Shown piece by piece: positions 1-9,894 of a stretch of DNA of 64,000 nt; within the stretch, counting starts at the first letter, position 1, and every line of letters starts with the position of its first letter. The position numbers were made by a program, and so were the translations under genes. The stretch comes from Rhodeus uyekii (taxonomy: Eukaryota; Chordata; Actinopteri; Cypriniformes; Acheilognathidae). Under the pieces are notes generated by a model. It saw only the letters and a list, made by a program, of their open reading frames with translations, made no database searches and had not been told where the DNA came from. The stretch is from NCBI GenBank assembly GCA_037043235.1, contig JAWRVZ010000452.1:1-64000 (forward strand), read 5' to 3'.

Positions 1-9
1 TACACTTTT

Positions 10-80
10 TGCATTGGCCGGGAATCGGACCCGGATCTCCCGCATGTCAAACGAGAATTCTACAATTGAACCACCAATGC
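10..80 (-). tRNA. tRNA-Gly-like copy with anticodon GAC (locus 1)
   Basis: The body is that of the glycine family, but the anticodon at plus-strand 46-48 reads GAC (valine) instead of GCC, through C35A. It also has G18T in the D loop and the array-wide C55. A Val anticodon on a Gly body with A73 probably disrupts glycyl-tRNA synthetase recognition, which uses C35/C36, so it is likely non-functional or mis-decoding. The next tRNA is 431 bp away (n=0). Confidence 0.7.
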
Positions 81-440
81 TCAGTTTGGCCTCAATCTTT
101 GACCACAGGGAGTCAGGGGATACCTCTCGCTACTTAGTGAGAGACAGAGGATAAGGATCTTGATGTTCTGGAGTTAAATGTTCTTCTACTAGGTGCTCAT
201 CAGTTTAGGCTTTGATAGGCTATGTGGAGTCAGGGTATGCCTCTTGCTACTCAGGTAGAGACAGTAGGTAAGGATCATGGTGTTCTGGAATCAAATGCTG
301 TTCTACCAAGTGCTCATCCTTTAAGGCTACGTTTTGGTTGACACAAATCATTATTCCTGGTGAAAATCGCCATCATTAAGGTGAGTTAGCACAAGTAAAA
401 GGGCTTATCTTTAAAGACCCAACTTTTGGTATACACTTTT

Positions 441-511
441 TGCATTGGCCGGGAATTGGACCCAGATCTCCTGCATGGCAAACGAGAATTCTACCATTGA
501 ACCACCAATGC
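441..511 (-). tRNA. tRNA-Gly-GCC: tRNA-Gly(GCC), G57A/C50T/G41A copy (locus 2)
   Basis: It differs from the consensus by G57A, C50T (wobble with G64) and G41A, which gives a C29-A41 mismatch in the anticodon stem. All three changes are CpG-type transitions. Likely weakened. The next copy is 1,130 bp on (n=6). Confidence 0.72.
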
Positions 512-1570
512 TCAGTTTGGCCTCAAGCTTTGACCACAGGGAGTCAGGGGATACCTCTCGCTACTTAGTGAGAGACAGAGGATAAGGATCTTGATGTTCT
601 GGAGTTAAATGTTCTTCTACTAGGTGCTCATCAGTTTAGGCTTTGATAGGCTATGTGGAGTCAGGGTATGCCTCTTGCTACTCAGGTAGAGACAGTAGGT
701 AAGGATCATGGTGTTCTGGATTGAGGGCTTTTTTATTAGGTGCTCATCAGTTTAGGCTTTGATAGGCTATGTGGAGTCAGGGTATGCCTCTTGCTACTCA
801 GGTAGAGACAGTAGGTAAGGATCAAGGTGTTCTGGATTGAAGGCTTTTTTATTAGGTGCTCATAAGTTTAGGCATTGATAGGCTATGTGGAGTCAGGGTA
901 TGCTTCTTGCTACTCAGGTAGAGACAGTAGGTAAGGATCATGGTGTTCTGAATTCAAATGCTCTTTTATTAGGTGCTCGTCAGTTTAGGCTTTGAAAGGT
1001 TATGTGGAGTCAGGGTATGCCTCTTGCTACTCAGGTAGAGACAGTAGGTAAGGATCAAGGTGTTCTGGATTGAAGGCTTTTTTTATTAGGTGCTCATAAG
1101 TTTAGGCTTTGATAGGCTATGTGGAGTCAGGGTATGCTTCTTGCTACTCAGGTAGAGACAGTAGGTAAGGATCATGGTGTTCTGAATTCAAATGCTCTTT
1201 TATTAGGTGCTCATCAGTTTAGGCTTTGAAAGGCTATGTGGAGTCAGGGTTTGCCTCTTGCTACTCAGGTAGAGACAGTAGGTAAGGATCAAGGTGTTCT
1301 TGATTGAAGGCTTTTTTATTAGGTGCTCATAAGTTTAGGCTTTGATAGGCTATGTGGAGTCAGGGTATGCCTCTTGCTACTCAGGTAGAGACAGTAGGTA
1401 AGGATCATGGTGTTCTGGAATTAAATGCTGTTCTACCAAGTGCTCATCCTTTAAGGCTACGTTTTGGTTGACACAATTCATTATTCCTGGTGAAAATCGC
1501 CATCATTAAGGTGAGTTAGCACAAGTAAAAGGGTTTATCTTTAAAGACCCAACTTCTGGTATACACTTTT

Positions 1571-1641
1571 TGCATTGGCCGGGAATCGGACCCGGATCTC
1601 CCGCATGGCAAACGAGAATTCTACCATTGAACCACCAATGC
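1571..1641 (-). tRNA. tRNA-Gly-GCC: tRNA-Gly(GCC), consensus copy (locus 3)
   Basis: This is a 71-nt tRNA including discriminator A73. The acceptor stem GCATTGG/CCAATGC has seven perfect pairs. The D stem GTTC/GAAT encloses loop AATGGTA with G18 G19. The anticodon stem CTCGT/GCGGG has U-G at 28:42 and 31:39, and the loop is TTGCCAT with anticodon GCC for glycine GGY codons. The variable region is AGAT and the T stem CCGGG/CCCGG is fully paired. The T loop TCCGATT has C55 in place of the near-universal T. CCA is not encoded, as expected for a eukaryotic nuclear gene. Compared with the vertebrate gene, U31, U32 and U38 in the anticodon arm are also unusual. No intron. This exact body occurs 25 times in the window. 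It forms a 548 bp dimer (n=1) with locus 4. Confidence 0.85.
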
Positions 1642-2118
1642 TCAGTTTGGCCTCAATCTTTGACCACAGGGAGTCAGGGGATACCTCTCGCTACTTCGTG
1701 AGAGACAGTTGGTAAGGATCATGGTGATCTGGAGTGAAAGGCTTTTTTATTAGGTGCTCATCAGTTTAGGCTTTGATAGGCTATGTGGAGTCAGGGTATG
1801 CCTCTTGCTACTCAGGTAGAGACAGTAGGTAAGGATCAAGGTGTTCTGGATTGAAGGCTTTTTTTATTAGGTGCTCATAAGTTTAGGCTTTGATAGGCTA
1901 TGTGGAGTCAGGGTATGCATCTTGCTACTCAGGTAGAGACAGTAGGTAAGGATCATGGTGTTCTGGAATTAAATGCTGTTCTACCAAGTGCTCATCCTTT
2001 AAGGCTACGTTTTGGTTGACACAATTCATTATTCCTGGTGAAAATCGCCATCATTAAGGTGAGTTAGCACAAGTAAAAGGGTTTATCTTTAAAGATCCAA
2101 CTTCTGGTATACACTTTT

Positions 2119-2198
2119 TGCATTGGCCGGGAATCGGACCCGGATCTCCCGCAAACACAGAATGGCAAACGAGAATTCTACCATTGAACCACCAATGC
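2119..2198 (-). tRNA. tRNA-Gly-GCC: tRNA-Gly(GCC) with 9-nt anticodon-loop insertion (locus 4)
   Basis: The consensus body is interrupted by nine extra bases (TTCTGTGTT on the tRNA strand, plus 2154-2162). They can be placed exactly between positions 37 and 38, the canonical tRNA intron site, or equally one base on. It is either a mini-intron or a disabling insertion; the nine bases show no GGC complement to the anticodon. Next copy 673 bp (n=2). Confidence 0.65.
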
Positions 2199-2791
2199 TC
2201 AGTTTGGCCTCAATCTTTGACCACAGGGAGTCAGGGGATACCTCTCGCTACTTAGTGAGAGACAGAGGATAAGGATCTTGATGTTCTGGAGTTAAATGTT
2301 CTTCTACTAGGTGCTCATCAGTTTAGGCTTTGATAGGCTATGTGGAGTCAGGGTATGCTTCTTGCTACTCAGGTAGAGACAGTAGGTAAGGATCATGGTG
2401 TTCTGAATTCAAATGCTCTTTTATTAGGTGCTCATCAGTTTAGGCTTTGAAAGGCTATGTGGAGTCAGGGTTTGCCTCTTGCTACTCAGGTAGAGACAGT
2501 AGGTAAGGATCAAGGTGTTCTTGATTGAAGGCTTTTTTATTAGGTGCTCATAAGTTTAGGCTTTGATAGGCTATGTGGAGTCAGGGTATGCCTCTTGCTA
2601 CTCAGGTAGAGACAGTAGGTAAGGATCATGGTGTTCTGGAATTAAATGCTGTTCTACCAAGTGCTCATCCTTTAAGGCTACGTTTTGGTTGACACAATTC
2701 ATTATTCCTGGTGAAAATCGCCATCATTAAGGTGAGTTAGCACAAGTAAAAGGGTTTAGCTTTAAAGACCCAACTTCTGGTATACACTTTT

Positions 2792-2862
2792 TGCATTGGC
2801 CGGGAATCGGACCCGGATCTCCCGCATGGCAAACGAGAATTCTACCATTGAACCACCAATGC
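2792..2862 (-). tRNA. tRNA-Gly-GCC: tRNA-Gly(GCC), consensus copy (locus 5)
   Basis: The body is identical to locus 3, and the surrounding block is a 1,221 bp tandem copy of the locus 3-4 dimer. The proximal monomer is the hybrid type, with cttcgtgagagacagttgg and ggtgatctgg. Next copy 548 bp (n=1). Confidence 0.85.
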
Positions 2863-3339
2863 TCAGTTTGGCCTCAATCTTTGACCACAGGGAGTCAGGG
2901 GATACCTCTCGCTACTTCGTGAGAGACAGTTGGTAAGGATCATGGTGATCTGGAGTGAAAGGCTTTTTTATTAGGTGCTCATCAGTTTAGGCTTTGATAG
3001 GCTATGTGGAGTCAGGGTATGCCTCTTGCTACTCAGGTAGAGACAGTAGGTAAGGATCAAGGTGTTCTGGATTGAAGGCTTTTTTTATTAGGTGCTCATA
3101 AGTTTAGGCTTTGATAGGCTATGTGGAGTCAGGGTATGCATCTTGCTACTCAGGTAGAGACAGTAGGTAAGGATCATGGTGTTCTGGAATTAAATGCTGT
3201 TCTACCAAGTGCTCATCCTTTAAGGCTACGTTTTGGTTGACACAATTCATTATTCCTGGTGAAAATCGCCATCATTAAGGTGAGTTAGCACAAGTAAAAG
3301 GGTTTATCTTTAAAGATCCAACTTCTGGTATACACTTTT

Positions 3340-3419
3340 TGCATTGGCCGGGAATCGGACCCGGATCTCCCGCAAACACAGAATGGCAAACGAGAATTCT
3401 ACCATTGAACCACCAATGC
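3340..3419 (-). tRNA. tRNA-Gly-GCC: tRNA-Gly(GCC) with 9-nt anticodon-loop insertion (locus 6)
   Basis: Same nine-base insertion as locus 4, here at plus 3375-3383. The linker beyond it carries a 10-bp insertion (ttagtgagag) copied from the neighbouring hairpin. Next copy 1,513 bp (n=9 plus small indels). Confidence 0.65.
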
Positions 3420-4852
3420 TCAGTTTGGCCTCAATCTTTGACCACAGGGAGTCTTAGTGAGAGAGGGGATACCTCTCGCTACTTAGTGAGAGACAGAGGA
3501 TAAGGATCTTGATGTTCTGGAGTTAAATGTTCTTCTACTAGGTGCTCATCAGTTTAGGCTTTGATAGGCTATGTGGAGTCAGGGTATGCTTCTTGCTACT
3601 CAGGTAGAGACAGTAGGTAAGGATCATGGTGTTCTGAATTCAAATGCTCTTTTATTAGGTGCTCATCAGTTTAGGCTTTGAAAGGCTATGTGGAGTCAGG
3701 GTTTGCCTCTTGCTACTCAGGTAGAGACAGTAGGTAAGGATCATGGTGTTCTGGAGTGAAAGGCTTTTTTATTAGGTGCTCATCAGTTTAGGCTTTGATA
3801 GGCTATGTGGAGTCAGGGTATGCCTCTTGCTACTCAGGTAGAGACAGTAGGTAAGGATCATGGTGTTCTGGATTGAGGGCTTTTTTATTAGGTGCTCATA
3901 AGTTTAGGCTTTGATAGGCTATGTGGATTCAGGGTATGCTTCTTGCTACTCAGATAGAGACAGTAGGTAAGGATCATGGTGTTCTGAATTCATGCTCTTT
4001 TATTGCTCTTTAATAAGGACTCATCAGTTTAGGCTTTGATAGGCTATGTGGAGTCAGGGTTTGCTTCTTGCTACTCAGGTAGAGACAGTAGGTAAGGATC
4101 ATGGTGTTCTGAATTCAAATGCTCTTTTATTAGGTGCTCATCATTTTAGGCTTTGAAAGGCTATGTGGAGTCAGGGTTTGCCTCTTGCTACTCAGGTAGA
4201 GACAGTAGGTAAAGATCATGGTGTTCTGAATTCAAATGCTCTTTTATTAGGTGCTCATCAGTTTAGGCTTTGATAGGCTATGTGGAGTCAGGGTATGCCT
4301 CTTGCTACTCAGGTAGAGACAGTAGGTAAGGATCAAGGTGTTCTGGATTGAAGGCTTTTTTATTAGGTGCTCATAAGTTTAGGCTTTGATAGGCTATGTG
4401 GAGTCAGGGTATGCTTCTTGCTACTCAGGTAGAGACAGTAAGTAAGGATCATGGTGTTCTGAATTCAAATGCTCTTTTATTAGGTGCTCATCATTTTAGG
4501 CTTTGAAAGGCTATGTGATGTGGAGTCAGGGTTTGCCTCTTGCTACTCAGGTAGAGACAGTAGGTAAGGATCAAGGTGTTCTGGATTGAAGGCTTTTTTA
4601 TTAGGTGCTCATAAGTTTAGGCTTTGATAGGCTATGTTGAGTCAGGGTATGCCTCTTGCTACTCAGGTAGAGACAGTAGGTAAGGATCATGGTGTTCTGG
4701 AATTAAATGCTGTTCTACCAAGTGCTCATCCTTTAAGGCTACGTTTTGGTTGACACAATTCATTATTCCTGGTGAAAATCGCCATCATTAAGGTGAGTTA
4801 GCACAAGTAAAAGGGTTTATCTTTAAAGATCCAACTTCTGGTATACACTTTT
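3420..4852. repeat. Long irregular monomer run between loci 6 and 7
   Basis: About nine extra monomers with three indel scars: a 10-bp insertion (ttagtgagag) near 3453, an ~8-bp expansion near 3992-4015 (ttattgctctttaataagga), and a 5-bp duplication near 4516 (atgtgatgtgg). These indels, at most 10 bp each, explain why this gap is ~24 bp longer than the nine-monomer expectation. Confidence 0.8.
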
Positions 4853-4932
4853 TGCATTGGCCGGGAATCGGACCCGGATCTCCCGCAAACACAGAATGGC
4901 AAACGAGAATTCTACCATTGAACCACCAATGC
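4853..4932 (-). tRNA. tRNA-Gly-GCC: tRNA-Gly(GCC) with 9-nt anticodon-loop insertion (locus 7)
   Basis: Insertion class. It is the only one of the seven insertion copies not preceded on the left by a consensus copy 548 bp away, so its partner was probably lost by recombination. Next copy 673 bp (n=2). Confidence 0.65.
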
Positions 4933-5525
4933 TCAGTTTGGCCTCAATCTTTGACCACAGGGAGTCAGGGGATACCTCTCGCTACTTAGTGAGAGACAGA
5001 GGATAAGGATCTTGATGTTCTGGAGTTAAATGTTCTTCTACTAGGTGCTCATCAGTTTAGGCTTTGATAGGCTATGTGGAGTCAGGGTATGCTTCTTGCT
5101 ACTCAGGTAGAGACAGTAGGTAAGGATCATGGTGTTCTGAATTCAAATGCTCTTTTATTAGGTGCTCATCAGTTTAGGCTTTGAAAGGCTATGTGGAGTC
5201 AGGGTTTGCCTCTTGCTACTCAGGTAGAGACAGTAGGTAAGGATCAAGGTGTTCTTGATTGAAGGCTTTTTTATTAGGTGCTCATAAGTTTAGGCTTTGA
5301 TAGGCTATGTGGAGTCAGGGTATGCCTCTTGCTACTCAGGTAGAGACAGTAGGTAAGGATCATGGTGTTCTGGAATTAAATGCTGTTCTACCAAGTGCTC
5401 ATCCTTTAAGGCTACGTTTTGGTTGACACAATTCATTATTCCTGGTGAAAATCGCCATCATTAAGGTGAGTTAGCACAAGTAAAAGGGTTTATCTTTAAA
5501 GACCCAACTTCTGGTATACACTTTT

Positions 5526-5596
5526 TGCATTGGCCGGGAATCGGACCCGGATCTCCCGCATGGCAAACGAGAATTCTACCATTGAACCACCAATGC
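5526..5596 (-). tRNA. tRNA-Gly-GCC: tRNA-Gly(GCC), consensus copy (locus 8)
   Basis: Body identical to locus 3. It is the third copy of the left-arm dimer, with locus 9 548 bp away (n=1). The block corresponds to 58370-58918 in the right arm. Confidence 0.85.
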
Positions 5597-6073
5597 TCAG
5601 TTTGGCCTCAATCTTTGACCACAGGGAGTCAGGGGATACCTCTCGCTACTTCGTGAGAGACAGTTGGTAAGGATCATGGTGATCTGGAGTGAAAGGCTTT
5701 TTTATTAGGTGCTCATCAGTTTAGGCTTTGATAGGCTATGTGGAGTCAGGGTATGCCTCTTGCTACTCAGGTAGAGACAGTAGGTAAGGATCAAGGTGTT
5801 CTGGATTGAAGGCTTTTTTTATTAGGTGCTCATAAGTTTAGGCTTTGATAGGCTATGTGGAGTCAGGGTATGCATCTTGCTACTCAGGTAGAGACAGTAG
5901 GTAAGGATCATGGTGTTCTGGAATTAAATGCTGTTCTACCAAGTGCTCATCCTTTAAGGCTACGTTTTGGTTGACACAATTCATTATTCCTGGTGAAAAT
6001 CGCCATCATTAAGGTGAGTTAGCACAAGTAAAAGGGTTTATCTTTAAAGATCCAACTTCTGGTATACACTTTT

Positions 6074-6153
6074 TGCATTGGCCGGGAATCGGACCCGGAT
6101 CTCCCGCAAACACAGAATGGCAAACGAGAATTCTACCATTGAACCACCAATGC
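6074..6153 (-). tRNA. tRNA-Gly-GCC: tRNA-Gly(GCC) with 9-nt anticodon-loop insertion (locus 9)
   Basis: Insertion class, otherwise consensus. It precedes the longest monomer run in the window: next copy 1,607 bp (n=10). Confidence 0.65.
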
Positions 6154-7680
6154 TCAGTTTGGCCTCAATCTTTGACCACAGGGAGTCAGGGGATACCTCT
6201 CGCTACTTAGTGAGAGACAGAGGATAAGGATCTTGATGTTCTGGAGTTAAATGTTCTTCTACTAGGTGCTCATCAGTTTAGGCTTTGATAGGCTATGTGG
6301 AGTCAGGGTATGCTTCTTGCTACTCAGGTAGAGACAGTAGGTAAGGATCATGGTGTTCTGAATTCAAATGCTCTTTTATTAGGTGCTCATCAGTTTAGGC
6401 TTTGAAAGGCTATGTGGAGTCAGGGTTTGCCTCTTGCTACTCAGGTAGAGACAGTAGGTAAGGATCATGGTGTTCTGGAGTGAAAGGCTTTTTTATTAGG
6501 TGCTCATCAGTTTAGGCTTTGATAGGCTATGTGGAGTCAGGGTATGCCTCTTGCTACTCAGGTAGAGACAGTAGGTAAGGATCATGGTGTTCTGGATTGA
6601 GGGCTTTTTTATTAGGTGCTCATAAGTTTAGGCTTTGATAGGCTATGTGGATTCAGGGTATGCTTCTTGCTACTCAGATAGAGACAGTAGGTAAGGATCA
6701 TGGTGTTCTGAATTCAAATGCTCTTTTATTAGGTGCTCATCAGTTTAGGCTTTGATAGGCTATGTGGAGTCAGGGTTTGCTTCTTGCTACTCAGGTAGAG
6801 ACAGTAGGTAAGGATCATGGTGTTCTGAATTCAAATGCTCTTTTATTAGGTGCTCATCATTTTAGGCTTTGAAAGGCTATGTGGAGTCAGGGTTTGCCTC
6901 TTGCTACTCAGGTAGAGACAGTAGGTAAGGATCATGGTGTTCTGGAGTGAAAGGATTTTTTATTAGGTGTTCATCAGTTTAGGCTTTGATAGGCTATGTG
7001 GAGTCAGGGTATGCCTCTTGCTACTCAGGTAGAGACAGTAGGTAAGGATCAAGGTGTTCTGGATTGAAGGCTTTTTTATTAGGTGCTCATAAGTTTAGGC
7101 TTTGATAGGCTATGTGGAGTCAGGGTATGCTTCTTGCTACTCAGGTAGAGACAGTAAGTAAGGATCATGGTGTTCTGAATTCAAATGCTCTTTTATTAGG
7201 TGCTCATCAGTTTAGGCTTTGAAAGGCTATGTGGAGTCAGGGTTTGCCTCTTGCTACTCAGGTAGAGACAGTAGGTAAGGATCAAGGTGTTCTGGATTGA
7301 AGGCTTTTTTATTAGGTGCTCATAAGTTTAGGCTTTGATAGGCTATGTGGAGTCATGGTATGCTTCTTGCTACTCAGGTAGAGACAGTAGGTAAGGATCA
7401 TGGTGTTCTGAATTCAAATGCTCTTTTATTAGGTGCTCATCAGTTTAGGCTTTGATAGGCTATGTGGAGTCAGGGTATGCCTCTTGCTACTCAGGTAGAG
7501 ACAGTAGGTAAGGATCATGGTGTTCTGGAATCAAATGCTGTTCTACCAAGTGCTCATCCTTTAAGGCTACGTTTTGGTTGACACAATTCATTATTCCTGG
7601 TGAAAATCGCCATCATTAAGGTGAGTTAGCACAAGTAAAAGGGCTTATCTTTAAAGACCCAACTTTTGGTATACACTTTT
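6154..7680. repeat. Longest monomer run (n=10)
   Basis: Ten extra monomers of mixed types with no tRNA. The corresponding right-arm run (58997-60406) has nine, so one monomer was gained or lost since the arms separated. No other feature seen. Confidence 0.85.
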
Positions 7681-7751
7681 TGCATTGGCCGGGAATCGGA
7701 CCCAGATCTCCCGCATGGCAAACGAGAATTCTACCATTGAACCACCAATGC
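7681..7751 (-). tRNA. tRNA-Gly-GCC: tRNA-Gly(GCC), C50T copy (locus 10)
   Basis: The single change C50T leaves a U-G pair with G64 in the T stem and is CpG-type. Fold retained. Next copy 1,130 bp (n=6). Confidence 0.8.
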
Positions 7752-8810
7752 TCAGTTTGGCCTCAATCTTTGACCACAGGGAGTCAGGGGATACCTCTCG
7801 CTACTTAGTGAGAGACAGAGGATAAGGATCTTGATGTTCTGGAGTTAAATGTTCTTCTACTAGGTGCTCATCAGTTTAGGCTTTGATAGGCTATGTGGAG
7901 TCAGGGTATGCCTCTTGCTACTCAGGTAGAGACAGTAGGTAAGGATCATGGTGTTCTGGATTGAGGGTTTTTTTATTAGGTGCTCATCAGTTTAGGCTTT
8001 GATAGGCTATGTGGAGTCAGGGTATGCTTCTTGCTACTCAGGTAGAGACAGTAGGTAAAGATCATGGTGTTCTGAATTCAAATGCTCTTTTATTAGGTGC
8101 TCATCAGTTTAGGCTTTGAAAGGCTATGTGGAGTCAGGGTTTGCCTCTTGCTACTCAGGTAGAGACAGTAGGTAAGGATCATGGTGTTCTGGAGTGAAAG
8201 GCTTTTTTATTAGGTGCTCATCAGTTTAGGCTTTGATAGGCTATGTGGAGTCAGGGTATGCCTCTTGCTACTCAGGTAGAGACAGTAGGTAAGGATCAAG
8301 GTGTTCTGGATTGAAGGCTTTTTTATTAGGTGCTCATAAGTTTAGGCTTTGATAGGCTATGTGGAGTCAGGGTATGCTTCTTGCTACTCAGGTAGAGACA
8401 GTAGGTAAGGATCATGGTGTTCTGAATTCAAATGCTCTTTTATTAGGTGCTCATCAGTTTAGGCTTTGAAAGGCTATATGGAGTCAGGGTATGCCTCTTG
8501 CTACTCAGGTAGAGACAGTAGGTAAGGATCAAGGTGTTCTGGATTGAAGGCTTTTTTATTAGGTGCTCATAAGTTTAGGCTTTGATAGGCTATGTGGAGT
8601 CAGGGTATGCCTCTTGCTACTCAGGTAGAGACAGTAGGTAAGGATCATGGTGTTCTGGAATTAAATGCTGTTCTACCAAGTGCTCATCCTTTAAGGCTAC
8701 GTTTTGGTTGACACAATTCATTATTCCTGGTGAAAATTGCCATCATTAAGGTGAGTTAGCACAAGTAAAAGGGTTTATCTTTAAAGATCCAACTTCTGGT
8801 ATACACTTTT

Positions 8811-8881
8811 TGCATTGGCCGGGAATCGGACCCGGATCTCCCGCATGGCAAACAAGAATTCTACCATTGAACCACCAATGC
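8811..8881 (-). tRNA. tRNA-Gly-GCC: tRNA-Gly(GCC), C29T copy (locus 11)
   Basis: C29T changes the central anticodon-stem pair to U-G, the third wobble in that five-pair stem, so the stem is weak. CpG-type transition, shared with locus 65. Next copy 1,013 bp (n=5). Confidence 0.75.
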
Positions 8882-9823
8882 TCAGTTTGGCCTCAATCTT
8901 TGACCACAGGGAGTCAGGGGATACCTCTCGCTACTTAGTGAGAGACAGAGGATAAGGATCTTGATGTTCTGGAGTTAAATGTTCTTCTACTAGGTGCTCA
9001 TCAGTTTAGGCTTTGATAGGCTATGTGGAGTCAGGGTATGCCTCTTGCTACTCAGGTAGAGACAGTAGGTAAGGATCATGGTGTTCTGGATTGAGGGCTT
9101 TTTTATTAGGTGCTCATCAGTTTAGGCTTTGATAGGCTATGTGGAGTCAGGGTATGCCTCTTGCTACTCAGGTAGAGACAGTAGGTAAGGATCAAGGTGT
9201 TCTGGATTGAAGGCTTTTTTATTAGCTGCTCATAAGTTTAGGCTTTGATAGGCTATGTGGAGTCAGGGTATGCTTCTAGCTACTCAGGTAGAGACAGTAG
9301 GTAAGGATCATGGTGTTCTGAATTCAAATGCTCTTTTATTAGGTGCTCATCAGTTTAGGCTTTGAAAGGCTATGTGGAGTCAGGGTTTGCCTCTTACTAC
9401 TCAGGTAGAGACAGTAGGTAAGGATCATGGTGTTCTGGAGTGAAAGGCTTTTTTATTAGGTGCTCATCAGTTTAGGCTTTGATAGGCTATGTGGAGTCAG
9501 GGTATGCCTCTTGCTACTCAGGTAGAGACAGTAGGTAAGGATCAAGGTGTTCTGGATTGAAGGCTTTTTTATTAGGTGCTCATAAGTTTAGGCTTTGATA
9601 TGCTATGTGGAGTCAGGGTATGCCTCTTGCTACTCAGGTAGAGACAGTAGGTAAGGATCATGGTGTTCTGGAATTAAATGCTGTTCTACCAAGTGCTCAT
9701 CCTTTAAGGCTACGTTTTGGTTGACACAATTCATTATTCCTGGTGAAAATTGCCATCATTAATGTGAGTTAGCACAAGTAAAAGGGTTTATCTTTAAAGA
9801 TTCAACTTCTGGTATACACTTTT

Positions 9824-9894
9824 TGCATTGGCCGGGAATCGGACCCGGATCTCCCGCATGGCAAACGAGAATTCTACAATTGAACCACCAATGC
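9824..9894 (-). tRNA. tRNA-Gly-GCC: tRNA-Gly(GCC), G18T copy (locus 12)
   Basis: G18T removes the invariant D-loop G18 that contacts residue 55, and alters the last two bases of the A box from GG to TG. With C55 present, both partners of the 18:55 contact are changed. Next copy 1,247 bp (n=7). Confidence 0.75.

Noticed and set aside
441..511. Separate anticodon or isoacceptor for the G57A/C50T/G41A class
   Set aside because: The anticodon is still GCC; the changes lie in the T arm and anticodon stem and are explained by CpG decay.
1571..1641. Terminal inverted repeats of a transposon (gcattgg ... ccaatgc)
   Set aside because: The 7-bp inverted repeat is the tRNA acceptor stem. No transposase or larger inverted repeats are present.
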